A stretch of DNA of 64,000 nucleotides from Sphingobium sp. CAP-1 (lineage in GTDB: Bacteria > Pseudomonadota > Alphaproteobacteria > Sphingomonadales > Sphingomonadaceae): contig NZ_CP046252.1 of NCBI RefSeq assembly GCF_009720145.1, positions 620,001 to 684,000 of the forward strand, written 5' to 3'. Below are positions 8,325 to 16,856 of the stretch, piece after piece. The position numbers and the translations under genes are program-made. A model generated the notes under the pieces. It did no database searches, had not been told where the DNA came from, and saw only the letters and a list, made by a program, of their open reading frames with translations. The first letter of the stretch is position 1; each line of letters opens with the position of its first letter.

Positions 8325-9095
8325 TTGAACATCCCTTCGATATCCTGGGCAAAGGTGCGGCAGCGCGCGGGCGGCATGGCGTTCGCGCTGGTGCTGAACC
8401 TGCTGCTGTTGCTGGCGCTGTTCACCCTGTCGCCCCGGTTCGAGCCGGAAAAGCGCGAGGACCGGTTGCCGGTGACGTTCGATGTCGAGACCGGCAAGAA
8501 GAGCGACGACAAGCAGCAGAAAAAGGCGGCCAAGGCGGAGAAGCGCGAGCAGGACAAGGCGCAGCCGCAGCAGCAGGCCGATCCGGTGGTGCGGCCGCCG
8601 GTCGAGGTGGCGAAGCCCGCCGAGCAGCCGCCGTCGCCCTTCCCCTTCCTGACGCTCAATCGCGAACAGATGGCGTCGGCCGATATCGGCAATATGCCCA
8701 AGGCAGCGCAGGGCGCCGGCGCCGGGCAGGGCGACAGCGCGGCGGTGGCCGGGCCGGGCGAAGGGCCGGGCGGGGTGCAGTTGTTCGAGGCGGAATGGTA
8801 TCGGCGGCCGACCCATGCCGAATTGTCCACCTATCTGCCGGGCAACGCGCCGCCCGAAGGCTATGGCCTGGTCGCGTGCAAGACGGTCGACCATTATCAT
8901 GTCGAAAATTGCCAGGTGCTGGGGGAATCGCCGCCCGGATCGGGGCTGGGCCGCGCGGTGCGGCTGGCCGCCTGGCAGTTTCTGGTGCGACCGCCGCGCG
9001 TCAATGGCAAGACGATGGTGGGAAGCTGGGTGCGGATACGGATCGACTACACGCGCACGCTGGTCCCGGCGGGCGGGAGCGGCGCGGGGGGATAG
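8325..9095 (+). CDS. TonB-like energy-transducer family protein
   Basis: The protein of about 256 residues has one N-terminal membrane segment (GGMAFALVLNLLLLLALF), a Lys/Gln/Pro-rich periplasmic stalk (QQKKAAKAEKREQDKAQP, then PPVEVAKPAEQPP), and a C-terminal domain like the TonB C-terminus (GYGLVACKTVDHYHVENC, VNGKTMVGSWVRIRI). That build suits energy transfer to outer-membrane receptors or a related envelope linker. I see no exbB or exbD nearby. The start is uncertain: TTG 8325 (LNIPSISWAKVRQRAGG) keeps a basic stretch before the helix, and ATG 8376 is the alternative. It is divergent from the yqaA-like gene. Confidence 0.7.
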   Translation: MNIPSISWAKVRQRAGGMAFALVLNLLLLLALFTLSPRFEPEKREDRLPVTFDVETGKKSDDKQQKKAAKAEKREQDKAQPQQQADPVVRPPVEVAKPAEQPPSPFPFLTLNREQMASADIGNMPKAAQGAGAGQGDSAAVAGPGEGPGGVQLFEAEWYRRPTHAELSTYLPGNAPPEGYGLVACKTVDHYHVENCQVLGESPPGSGLGRAVRLAAWQFLVRPPRVNGKTMVGSWVRIRIDYTRTLVPAGGSGAGG

Positions 9096-9171
9096 CCAAT
9101 CCGGGGCAAGCGGATCGGGCGGCGGCCCGCGCGACCGGATAGAAAGGCCGCATCGGCAGGGAGATCAGGCG

Positions 9172-9813
9172 ATGCGGATTGCGGTTTTGACCTTTGACGG
9201 GTTCAACGAACTGGACAGTTTCGTCGCGACGGCGCTGCTCAACCGGGTGCCGGGGTGGCGGGCCTGTATCACCGCGCCCGGCGCGCGGGTCGTGTCGATG
9301 AACGGGGTGCAGGTATATGCACAGCAACCCATTGAATTTACAGAAGAAGCGGACATCGTCCTGATCGGCAGCGGGGTGCGGACGCGCGATGTCGTTTCGG
9401 ATTCGAAACTGATGGCGCGCATCCGGCTGGACCCGGCGCGGCAGATCATCGGCGCGCAATGTTCGGGCGCGCTGGTGCTGGCGAAACTGGGCCTGCTGGG
9501 CGATGTGCCGGTCTGCACCGACCTGACCAGCAAGCCGTGGGTCGTGGCGACGGGTGCGCGGGTGATCGACGCGCCCTTCCACGCCGCCGGCACTATCGCG
9601 ACGGCGGGCGGATGCATGGCGGCGCATTATCTGGCAGCCTGGGCGATCGCGAAGGGCATGGGCGCGCGCGGGGCGGGTGAGGCGGCCGCGCGGGCGGTGA
9701 TCGATTATGTCGCGCCGGTGGGGGAGAAGGCGGCGACGGTGGCGCGGGTGATGGGGGTGATCACGCCGTTCATGGGCGATGCGGCGCAGGAAATGGTTGC
9801 AAATCGATACTGA
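9172..9813 (+). CDS. DJ-1/PfpI-family protein
   Basis: The 213-residue protein starts MRIAVLTFDGFNELDS, typical of DJ-1/PfpI (class I amidotransferase-like) proteins. The nucleophile-elbow cysteine is in IIGAQCSGALVLAKLGLL (about residue 100), and GGCMAAHYLAAW follows in the second half. Members include isonitrile hydratase, glyoxalases and chaperone-type proteins; nothing here fixes the substrate. A GST gene follows 46 bp downstream, which hints at a stress or detoxification pair. Confidence 0.85.
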   Translation: MRIAVLTFDGFNELDSFVATALLNRVPGWRACITAPGARVVSMNGVQVYAQQPIEFTEEADIVLIGSGVRTRDVVSDSKLMARIRLDPARQIIGAQCSGALVLAKLGLLGDVPVCTDLTSKPWVVATGARVIDAPFHAAGTIATAGGCMAAHYLAAWAIAKGMGARGAGEAAARAVIDYVAPVGEKAATVARVMGVITPFMGDAAQEMVANRY

Positions 9814-9859
9814 TGTGCCATTGTCGCGGCCCGACCCGATAACTGGAGGAGATGCTTTG

Positions 9860-10504
9860 ATGATCATTCATGGCGCGCGGCCGTCACCCTTTGTGCGCAA
9901 GGTCATCGTCTTTGCCGCGGAGAAGGGCATAGCGATCGAGGTGAAGCCGGCGGGTTTTGGCCGGGGCGATCCGGCGTTCGCGGCGGCATCCCCCTTTGGC
10001 AAGATGCCGGCGCTGGAGGATGGCGATTTCCTGATTAGTGATTCGACCGCGATCATAACCTATATGGATGCCCTGCACCCCGAACCGAACCTGATCCCGA
10101 CCGAGCCGAAGGCGCGGGCGCGGACGATCTGGTATGAGGAATTTGGCGACACCATCGCCCAGCCGGCGGGTGCGCAGATCTTCTTCAACCGGGTGGTGGG
10201 CAAGGCGCTGAAAATGCCGCACGATCCGGCGCTGGCGGATGCGGCCGAGGCGGAGAAGATGCCGGCCCTCTATGATTATCTGGAGGGTGTTCTGCCCGAA
10301 AGCGGCTGGCTGGTGGAGGATCGCTTCACCCTGGCGGACATCAGCGCGGCCTGCCCGATCATCAATGTCTGCTATTGTTCCAAGGGGCTGGACGCGGCGC
10401 GCTGGCCGAAGGTTTCGGCCTGGCTGGAGCGGATCAGGGCGCGGCCGAGCTTTGCCGAGGCGCTGGCGCAGGAGGCTGAGATGATGGCGCGGATGACGGC
10501 ATGA
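9860..10504 (+). CDS. Glutathione S-transferase family protein
   Basis: The 214-residue protein has an N-terminal thioredoxin-like domain (MIIHGARPSPFVRKVIVFAAE, KMPALEDGDFLISDSTAI) and a helical C-terminal domain with the capping-box region WLVEDRFTLADISAA. The SP-FVRKV segment carries the catalytic Ser or Tyr region of bacterial GSTs. The start at 9860 follows a good ribosome site (CTGGAGGAGA, 9843-9852). It probably shares a transcript with the DJ-1-type gene upstream. The substrate is unknown. Confidence 0.9.
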   Translation: MIIHGARPSPFVRKVIVFAAEKGIAIEVKPAGFGRGDPAFAAASPFGKMPALEDGDFLISDSTAIITYMDALHPEPNLIPTEPKARARTIWYEEFGDTIAQPAGAQIFFNRVVGKALKMPHDPALADAAEAEKMPALYDYLEGVLPESGWLVEDRFTLADISAACPIINVCYCSKGLDAARWPKVSAWLERIRARPSFAEALAQEAEMMARMTA

Positions 10505-10618
10505 ATTAACCTATATGGAACATTTTTCTTGACATCGTCACGCTGGTCTGGCAGTTATGGCGATAGTGGGAAAATGTGAGTCGCCGACGCGGCGCTGCGC
10601 TTCAGGGGCTGGTCCTTT

Positions 10619-10637
10619 CAAGGGCCGGCCCTTTTTG
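10619..10637 (+). terminator. Terminator between the GST and terminase-like genes
   Basis: The self-complementary AAGGGCC-GGCCCTT is followed by a T run, about 115 bp after the GST stop. The rest of the 10505-10669 gap holds a TTGACA box at about 10529 that could be a -35 element. Confidence 0.5.
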
Positions 10638-10669
10638 CGTGGGCGCTCTGGCGGCGGGAAAGGGCGGAT

Positions 10670-11203
10670 ATGGCGGGGAAACGGGCGGGCGCGACGCTGG
10701 TGCCGCAGAAGCAGCGGGTGGGCGGCGCGGTGCGGGCGCAGATGCGCAAAAGCCGCAAGGATGGCTGGAGCAAGGCGGACGAGGCGCTGTTCCTGGAGGT
10801 GCTGGGCGATACGTGCAACGCCAGCGAGGCGGCGCGCGTGGTGGGCCGGGGGCGGACCGGCGCCTATCGCCGGCGGCGGCAGGATGCGGGCTTTGCCCGC
10901 GCCTGGGCCGACGCGCTGGAGATGGGCTATGGCGAGATCGAACTGCTGCTGATGCGCGAAGTGCTGCACGGCAGCGAGGTGGAGGAGATCGTGCTGGACG
11001 AGGCGGGCGCGGTCAAGGCGCGCAAGGTGAAGCGGACGCGCAACCTGGCGGTGGCGCTGCGCCTGCTGGCCCATCATCGCGACACGGTGGCGAAGATCCG
11101 CGCCGAGCGGGAGGGCGAGCGGCCCGACAGCGCCGACGCGATCGCGCGGGTGGATGCGCTGATCGGGGCGGTCAGGGCGCGGCAGAAGGCGGGCGTGGGG
11201 TGA
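10670..11203 (+). CDS. Small-terminase-like protein (GTA gp1-like)
   Basis: The 177-residue protein is basic. Its core, DGWSKADEALFLEVLGD, is followed by a helix-turn-helix (ASEAARVVGRGRTGAYRRRR). A middle region (MREVLHGSEVEEIVLDEAG) and a C-terminal helical part follow. This layout fits the small terminase (gp1) described for alphaproteobacterial gene-transfer agents, which selects DNA for packaging. In an intact cluster it lies just before the large terminase; here that gene is 3.6 kb away at 14805 with unrelated genes between. A host regulator is the alternative. Confidence 0.6.
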   Translation: MAGKRAGATLVPQKQRVGGAVRAQMRKSRKDGWSKADEALFLEVLGDTCNASEAARVVGRGRTGAYRRRRQDAGFARAWADALEMGYGEIELLLMREVLHGSEVEEIVLDEAGAVKARKVKRTRNLAVALRLLAHHRDTVAKIRAEREGERPDSADAIARVDALIGAVRARQKAGVG

Positions 11204-11266
11204 GGGGGCTTTTCCTAAACATTGTTCGCTGTCACATGCTGTCGTGGGAATAGGGATGAGGGGCGC

Positions 11267-12613
11267 ATGTATTTATTTTGGCGAGGCGTGTTGATTGGCC
11301 TTCTGGGTCTGGCGGGCGCGACCATGTCCGCTACTGCCAAGGTGAATGCCGATCCGGCGATTGCGCGGGCAATCAAGGTTTTTGGGTTGATCGAGGATAA
11401 TTATGTCGAAACTCCCGACATGCTGCGGATCACGAAGCTAGCTATCGCCAAAATCAGTCAGCAATCGCGGACGGATGCGGAAACCTGGCAGAAATGTGTC
11501 GCCACCGACAGCGTAAGGACCGTATCACGCAAACAACGTGAGGCCGCTCTTGTCGCGGCCTGGTCGTGCGCTGGTCTGGATCAGGCGACGGTTCAGGAGG
11601 CTGATGTCGCATCAGATGCAACGATCGAGGCGGTTGTCGCCGATCTGGATAAGCAGAGCAAATGGTATAGCGCAGATTTTGCCAAGACTTTCCGGAATGA
11701 TTTGTCAAATCAAGGCGGTATTGGAATTTCGGTTCGTAAAGACGGCGACATGTTGACCATATACAAGACCGCGCCAAATACGCCGAGTAGGGAGACGGGT
11801 ATCCAAAGCGGTGACGTGATTTCTGCGATCGATGGCGTGGCGACGGCGACTCTGTCGTTGGATGACGCTATCACCCGCATTCGAGGGGTGGAGGGCAGCA
11901 TGATAGCGCTGACCGTCAAGAGGGGAACTGAACCGGATCGCGTGATGTCATTGCAACGGCGCAAGATCGATCCGGTGGAAAGTGCCTTGGAGGTTTATCG
12001 CCGGGAAGATGCGACCGTCGTGCGAATGACGGCGTTGCCCGCCCGCGGCACGGAATATTTGGAAAGGCTGCTTGGCGGGCAAGCCTCCTCGACCAAACTG
12101 GTGATCCTTGACCTGCGGGATAATAGTGGCGGGCTGCTTGATGAGGCTGTTGGCGTTGCAGATTTGTTTCTCGACAAGGCGGCGATCGTGATCTCGAAGG
12201 GGCGAGCGCCTTATGACGTTGAGGCCTATAACTCTAAAGAAGGTCAGATCGCGGCCAATGTTCCGCTTGTCGTCCTTACCAACCGCAATACGGTATCCGG
12301 CCCGGAAATCATCGCGAGCGCCCTGCAAGACAATAAGCGTGCGATCGTGGTCGGCGAGAAAAGTTTCGGAGCATATGTCGCCGGTCAGAAGGAATATGCG
12401 AGCGGATCGGTCCAGACCCTTTTGATGGTTGATAAAAATCGGGCGTTGAAGCTGACGACATCATGGCAATATAGGCCCAATGGTCGGCGTCTGGCCGACG
12501 CGCCTGTTCTGCCGGATTGCGCTTCCGATCTTCAAGGCGATGCGCTGGTGGATTTTGCGATTGAGGTTGCCGCCAACCGGAATATCTGTCCGAATGAACA
12601 GGCGGTTCATTAG
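11267..12613 (+). CDS. S41-family (C-terminal processing) peptidase, divergent
   Basis: The 448-residue exported protein has an N-terminal membrane or signal segment (MYLFWRGVLIGLLGLAG), a PDZ domain (GIGISVRKDGDMLTIYK to SLQRRK) and the S41 protease core (LVILDLRDNSGGLLDEAVGV). NRNTVSGPEIIASAL (about 340-354) aligns with the catalytic-serine motif. The usual lysine motif TFGKGxVQ is altered: the sequence reads SFGAYVAGQKEYASGSVQ, so the lysine position is shifted or lost. Codon use is clearly less GC-rich than in its neighbours, suggesting transfer. It lies between the small and large terminase genes, but nothing links it to phage function. Confidence 0.8.
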   Translation: MYLFWRGVLIGLLGLAGATMSATAKVNADPAIARAIKVFGLIEDNYVETPDMLRITKLAIAKISQQSRTDAETWQKCVATDSVRTVSRKQREAALVAAWSCAGLDQATVQEADVASDATIEAVVADLDKQSKWYSADFAKTFRNDLSNQGGIGISVRKDGDMLTIYKTAPNTPSRETGIQSGDVISAIDGVATATLSLDDAITRIRGVEGSMIALTVKRGTEPDRVMSLQRRKIDPVESALEVYRREDATVVRMTALPARGTEYLERLLGGQASSTKLVILDLRDNSGGLLDEAVGVADLFLDKAAIVISKGRAPYDVEAYNSKEGQIAANVPLVVLTNRNTVSGPEIIASALQDNKRAIVVGEKSFGAYVAGQKEYASGSVQTLLMVDKNRALKLTTSWQYRPNGRRLADAPVLPDCASDLQGDALVDFAIEVAANRNICPNEQAVH

Positions 12614-12640
12614 CGGCAACAACCGCATACCGCCTTTGCC

Positions 12641-12799
12641 TCACTCCCCGTTCAGCATCGCCAGCGCGGCGCGGTCGGCATAGGCGGCGGCGAGGCGGCG
12701 GTGGGCGGCGCGGGCGCGGCTGTCGCTGGCGCTTTGCGCCATCAGCCGCTGCTTTCGCGAGCGGGCCGAATAATAGAGGAAGTCGGAGCCATGGATCAT
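12641..12799 (-). CDS. Small conserved hypothetical protein (52 aa)
   Basis: The minus strand encodes MIHGSDFLYYSARSRKQRLM followed by a helical Ala/Arg-rich stretch (AQSASDSRARAAHRRLAAAY) and ends MLNGE. Codon use is strongly GC3-biased like the core genes. Proteins of this pattern (a short helix-forming DPRARAAHxxLAxxY motif) are common in sphingomonads, with no function known to me. It is convergent with the S41 gene (28 bp apart). Confidence 0.6.
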   Translation of the reverse strand: MIHGSDFLYYSARSRKQRLMAQSASDSRARAAHRRLAAAYADRAALAMLNGE

Positions 12800-12994
12800 G
12801 CCGTTTCTCCACAGGCCGCCGGTCCGGGCGGTGCGCTGTCCGGGGAGTGTTGGCGGGAAAGCTTAACAAGTGCTTTTCACGATCGCGCTAATGCGACGGG
12901 ATTGCAGCAAGATGCGATGACAGGGGACCATTGCCTTGCGCAGGCGCAGGTTGCACAGAGCGGGACGGGCAAGGGCCGGTATGGAGACAAGGAT

Positions 12995-13342
12995 ATGCGC
13001 AGCCTGATGAGGATGGGTCTGCTGGCGGGGCTGGCCGGCCTTGCCGGACTGGGGCTGGCGGCGTGCGGCGAAAGCCCGGAGCAGCCGGCGGCGAGCAATG
13101 CGGCCGCGCCCGAAACCGGCGCGGCGGCGCAGGTGGCGAAGCTGGACGAGCCGACCCGCAACATCGTGTTCGAAAAGGCGATCCGCGCGAGCGGAGCGGC
13201 CTGTCCGTCGGTCAGTGGATCGACGCGGGCGCAAATCGCGCCGGGGGTGAAGGGATGGAAGGCGCAGTGCAATAATGACAGCGCCCACCTGATCCAGATC
13301 TTGCCCGATGGCACCGCGAAGGTGACGAGCCGGACCTATTGA
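12995..13342 (+). CDS. Small lipoprotein
   Basis: The 115-residue protein starts MRSLMRMGLLAGLAGLAG and has a lipobox ending LGLAAC, so it should be a lipoprotein. After a low-complexity Ala/Pro linker the C-terminal part (VFEKAIRASGAACPSVSG, WKAQCNNDSAHLIQILPDG) carries two further cysteines. This resembles small sphingomonad lipoproteins of unknown role. The start was chosen at the signal peptide; the frame is open further upstream. Confidence 0.7.
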   Translation: MRSLMRMGLLAGLAGLAGLGLAACGESPEQPAASNAAAPETGAAAQVAKLDEPTRNIVFEKAIRASGAACPSVSGSTRAQIAPGVKGWKAQCNNDSAHLIQILPDGTAKVTSRTY

Positions 13343-13404
13343 GGCGGAGTCGGCCCGCGACGGGCGGTGCTTTACAGGCGTGCGACAGGCGATAGCATGG
13401 GGCG

Positions 13405-14715
13405 ATGAGCAAGATGATCCTGATCGCGGCGCTGGCCGCTGTTGCCGTTGCGCCCGCCGCCGCCCAGACGAAGGCGCCCGATCCGGCGCGGCTGAAGGCG
13501 AGCGTGGAGCGGCTGGTGGGCTTTGGCACGCGGCATACCTTGTCGTCGCCGACCGATCCCAAGCGCGGGATCGGCGCGGCGCGGCGTTGGGGCGCAGGCG
13601 CGTTCGAGGCGATCGGCAAGGCGTGCGGCGGGTGCCTGCGCGTCGAGACGATCGCGGATCGCTTTACCGGGCCGCGCGCGCCCGATGGCGTCGAGGTGGT
13701 GGATGTGCTGGCGATCCAGCCGGGGACGGGCGATCCGCGCCAGGTGGTGATCGTCGCGGGGCATATCGACAGTCGTGTGACCGATGTGATGAACATCACC
13801 AGCGACGCGCCGGGCGCCAACGATAATGCGTCGGGCAGCGCGCTGGTGATCGAGGCGGCGCGGGTGCTGGCGGGGGAAAAGTTCGACGGCACGATCGTCT
13901 ATGCGCTGCTGTCGGGCGAGGAGCAGGGGCTGTGGGGCGGCAAGCTGCTTGCCAGCACGGCGAAGGCGCGGGGCTGGCAGGTGCGGGCGATGCTGAATAA
14001 CGATATTGTCGGCAATACGGTGGGCCAGAATGGGCAGGTCGTGGCGGACCGGGTGCGGGTGTTTTCCGAAGGGATACGCTTTGCCGAGGATGCGCAGGCG
14101 AGCCTGACCCGCCGGGCGATCGGCGGCGAGGATGACGGGCCGTCGCGCGCGCTGGCCAAGAAGATCGACGGGATCGCGGCGGCCCATCCGCAGATCGGGC
14201 TGGACGTGTTCGCGGTGCGGCGCTTCGACCGGTTCGGGCGCGGCGGCGATCATTCGCCCTTTCTGGAACTGGGCTTTCCGGCGGTGCGCTTTTCGGTGGG
14301 GATCGAAAATTATGACCGGCAGCATCAGGATCTGCGGACGGAGAATGGCCGGGTCTATGGCGATACGATTGCGGGGATGGATTTTGCCTATCTGGCGAAG
14401 GTGACGGCGCTGAACGTCGCGGCGCTGCGCGAACTGGCGGATGCGCCGGCCGCTCCTGGAACCGTGTCGCTGGACGGGGCGCTGTCGATGGATACGCGGG
14501 TGTTCTGGGACGCGGTGCCGGGGGCGGCGGGGTATAAGCTCTACTGGCGGCGGGCCGATGGGCAGGACTGGACCGACAGCCGGGCCGTGACTGGCGCGAC
14601 CGAAACGGTGCTGAAGGACATCGTCGTGGACGATCATTTCATCGGCGTGGCGGCGGTGGGCAAGGATGGGGCGGAGAGCCTGGTGACGTTCGGGGGCATG
14701 GCGCCGCGCAAATAG
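13405..14715 (+). CDS. Secreted M28-family zinc aminopeptidase
   Basis: The 436-residue protein has a signal peptide (MSKMILIAALAAVAVAPAAA) and the M28 metal-site motifs in order: VIVAGHIDSR (His), PGANDNASGSAL (bridging Asp), LSGEEQGLWGG (catalytic Glu), LNNDIVGN (Asp) and GGDHSPFLELG (His). A C-terminal fibronectin-III-like extension (about 360-436) follows the catalytic domain. It should release N-terminal residues from peptides in the periplasm or outside the cell. It ends just before a terminator and the large terminase gene, but looks like an ordinary host gene. Confidence 0.92.
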   Translation: MSKMILIAALAAVAVAPAAAQTKAPDPARLKASVERLVGFGTRHTLSSPTDPKRGIGAARRWGAGAFEAIGKACGGCLRVETIADRFTGPRAPDGVEVVDVLAIQPGTGDPRQVVIVAGHIDSRVTDVMNITSDAPGANDNASGSALVIEAARVLAGEKFDGTIVYALLSGEEQGLWGGKLLASTAKARGWQVRAMLNNDIVGNTVGQNGQVVADRVRVFSEGIRFAEDAQASLTRRAIGGEDDGPSRALAKKIDGIAAAHPQIGLDVFAVRRFDRFGRGGDHSPFLELGFPAVRFSVGIENYDRQHQDLRTENGRVYGDTIAGMDFAYLAKVTALNVAALRELADAPAAPGTVSLDGALSMDTRVFWDAVPGAAGYKLYWRRADGQDWTDSRAVTGATETVLKDIVVDDHFIGVAAVGKDGAESLVTFGGMAPRK

Positions 14716-14758
14716 GGGGTTCGCGCAGAGGCGCAGAGGACGCCGCGTTTTTTTGGGA

Positions 14759-14785
14759 AGGGCCGCCTGCGGGCGGCCTTTTTTG
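14759..14785 (+). terminator. Terminator after the M28 peptidase
   Basis: GGCCGCC-TGC-GGGCGGCC with a following run of six T lies 44 bp after the M28 stop and 20 bp before the terminase start. Confidence 0.75.
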
Positions 14786-14804
14786 TGCCGTTCGGGGGAG
14801 GGCG

Positions 14805-16127
14805 ATGGAGCGTTCGGATCGGGAATGGCTGGGCGCGGATGCGGCGCTGTGGGCGCGGCTGCGCGAGGGGCTGACCCCGGCGGCGGCGGAGCGGCTGGCG
14901 CGGGAGTGGCGCTTTCTGGCGCGGCCGGCGCAATTGCCGCCGGAGGGGGACTGGCGCATCTGGCTGATGATGGCGGGGCGCGGTTTCGGCAAGACGCGCG
15001 CCGGGGCGGAATGGGTGCGGGGGATTGCGGAGGCCGACCCGGCGGCGCGGATCGCGCTGGTCGGCGCGACGCTGGGCGAGGCGCGCAGCGTGATGGTGGA
15101 GGGGGAGAGCGGGCTGTTGCGCATTGCGCCCTGGTGGGCGCGGCCGGACTATGCGCCGGCGCTGCGGCGGTTGCGCTGGCCCAACGGGGCGGAGGCGCGG
15201 CTGTTCGGCGCGGCCGAGCCGGAGAGCTTGCGCGGGCCGCAGTTCAGCCATGGCTGGGCCGACGAGATCGCCAAATGGGCGGGCGGCGAGGCGGCCTGGC
15301 ACAATCTGATGATGGCGTTGCGCCTAAGCAGCCAAACCGGGTGCGCGCCGCGCGTGCTGGCGACGACGACGCCGCGCCCGGTGCCTTTGGTTCGGGCGCT
15401 GGTGGCGCGAGACGGCGATGACGTGGTGGTGACGCGGGGGCGGACGGCGGACAATGACGCCAATCTGGCGCCCGGCTTCGTCGCGGCGATGGCGGCCAGC
15501 TATGGCGGCACGCGGCTGGGGCGGCAGGAACTGGACGGCGAGCTGATCGAGGAGGTGGAGGGCGCGCTGTGGACGCGCGATCTGATCGAGCGGTGCCGGG
15601 TCGCGCATGTGCCGGGCGCGCTGGCCCGCGTGGTGGTGGCGGTCGATCCGCCGGCGAGTGCCGGCGGCGACGCGTGCGGGATCGTCGTCGCCGGACTTGG
15701 CGGGGACGGGCGCGGCTATGTGATCGCGGACGCGAGTGTGGAGGGGCAGCGGCCCGAAGGCTGGGCGCGGGCGGTCGCGGCGGCGGCGATGGTGCATGGT
15801 GCGGACAGGGTGGTGGCCGAGGCCAATAATGGCGGGCAGATGGTCGAAAGCGTGCTGCGCGCGGCGGAGGCGGCGCTGCCGGTGAAGCTGGTCCATGCGA
15901 GCCGGGGGAAGGCGGCGCGGGCGGAGCCGGTGGCGGCTTTATACGAGGTCGGGCGGGTGGCGCATCGCGGCGCTTTCCCGGCGCTGGAGGACCAGATGTG
16001 CGGATTGCTGGCGGGGGGAACCTATGTCGGGCCGGGGCGGTCGCCGGATCGGGCGGACGCTTTGGTGTGGGCGATGAGCGAGCTGATGCTGGGGAGAGCG
16101 GGCGAGGTGCGGGTCAGGGGGATGTGA
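14805..16127 (+). CDS. Terminase large subunit (GTA gp2-like)
   Basis: The 440-residue protein is a DNA-packaging motor ATPase and nuclease. The Walker A variant AGRGFGKTRAGAEW lies at about residues 57-70, ATTTPRPVPLVRAL follows, and the RNase-H-like nuclease begins at VVVAVDPPASAGGDACG. Length and order match gp2 of alphaproteobacterial gene-transfer agents. It is intact, but the cluster lacks capsid and most tail genes, so there is no head to fill. The next phage gene is the portal at 16857, after a small unrelated gene. Confidence 0.92.
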   Translation: MERSDREWLGADAALWARLREGLTPAAAERLAREWRFLARPAQLPPEGDWRIWLMMAGRGFGKTRAGAEWVRGIAEADPAARIALVGATLGEARSVMVEGESGLLRIAPWWARPDYAPALRRLRWPNGAEARLFGAAEPESLRGPQFSHGWADEIAKWAGGEAAWHNLMMALRLSSQTGCAPRVLATTTPRPVPLVRALVARDGDDVVVTRGRTADNDANLAPGFVAAMAASYGGTRLGRQELDGELIEEVEGALWTRDLIERCRVAHVPGALARVVVAVDPPASAGGDACGIVVAGLGGDGRGYVIADASVEGQRPEGWARAVAAAAMVHGADRVVAEANNGGQMVESVLRAAEAALPVKLVHASRGKAARAEPVAALYEVGRVAHRGAFPALEDQMCGLLAGGTYVGPGRSPDRADALVWAMSELMLGRAGEVRVRGM

Positions 16128-16161
16128 GGGGGATGGGGTGGGAAGCGGAAGGTCGGCTTCA

Positions 16162-16190
16162 TTCTCTCCCCTCCCCTTCAGGGGAGGAGC
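16162..16190. repeat. Short CTCCCC/GGGGAG palindrome
   Basis: CTCCCCT-TCA-GGGGAGG forms a tight hairpin. The same kind of element occurs at about 16806 (CTCCCC-CGGCG-GGGAGG), 32551, 36804 and 42173, always intergenic. They look like a dispersed short repeat rather than classic terminators, since no T run follows. Confidence 0.55.
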
Positions 16191-16276
16191 CGGGCGTGCG
16201 CTCATCTTTATCGCGCGGTTTGGCGGAACTGGCGGGCGGGACCGATCGTTCTTCTGCCGTAATCAGGAGTAAACCC

Positions 16277-16615
16277 ATGAATATGGCAAGATGGATTGCG
16301 GTGGCGGCGGGGGTTTCGCTGGTGGCGACGCCGGTGATGGCGGCGAGCCTGAATAGCAAGGAGCGGGCGCGGGTGGCGCGGGCCGCGCCGCGCGATCGGG
16401 ATGATGTGCGATACTGTCTGCTCAAGGCGAAGAAGGGCCGCGACAAGGGTACGGTGATCGGCGCGGCCGGTGGCGCGGGCGTCGGCGCGCTGGCGGGCGG
16501 CAGTCTGGGCGAGACGTTGCTGGCGGGCGCGGCGGGCGCGGTGGCCGGGCGCGTGATCGGCAAGAGCGAGGGGACGAACTCGGTGTGCGATCGGGTGCTG
16601 GCGCGGAACCGGTAG
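16277..16615 (+). CDS. Secreted glycine-zipper protein
   Basis: The 112-residue protein has a signal peptide (MNMARWIAVAAGVSLVATPVMA), a charged middle and a glycine-zipper stretch (GTVIGAAGGAGVGALAGG to AVAGRVIGKSEG), ending in a Cys-containing tail. Glycine-zipper proteins sit in the outer membrane or periplasm (17-kDa antigen / SlyB type). The gene interrupts the terminase-portal pair of the phage cluster, which is not the usual order. No function can be given. Confidence 0.75.
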   Translation: MNMARWIAVAAGVSLVATPVMAASLNSKERARVARAAPRDRDDVRYCLLKAKKGRDKGTVIGAAGGAGVGALAGGSLGETLLAGAAGAVAGRVIGKSEGTNSVCDRVLARNR

Positions 16616-16633
16616 GCTTGGGGGTGGCGTTGG

Positions 16634-16762
16634 CCCACCCCGCTGCGACCGGAGTTTTTGCATTTCGCGATTTCCGGGTCGTCAGATGTTCCATCTGACT
16701 TGAAATCGCTCCAGCGCGCTTCGCGCTTAAGTCTCGCTGCCTCTCCCGTAAACGGGAGGGGG
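16634..16762. repeat. Dispersed modular palindromic repeat, copy C (long form)
   Basis: The copy begins CCCACCCCGCTGCG and ends AAGTCTCGCTG plus a CTCCCGT-AA-ACGGGAG stem, like copies A and B. Its middle is much longer and holds its own hairpins (GTCAGATG-TTC-CATCTGAC and GCGCGC-TTC-GCGC). It fills most of the 241-bp gap between the glycine-zipper and portal genes. Confidence 0.75.
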
Positions 16763-16856
16763 AAAATGAGGGATTTCGGTAAGCGGCTGGGCCGCTGACC
16801 TCCACTATCCTCTCCCCCGGCGGGGAGGGGATTTTTGCGTTCTGGGGGATGCTCAT

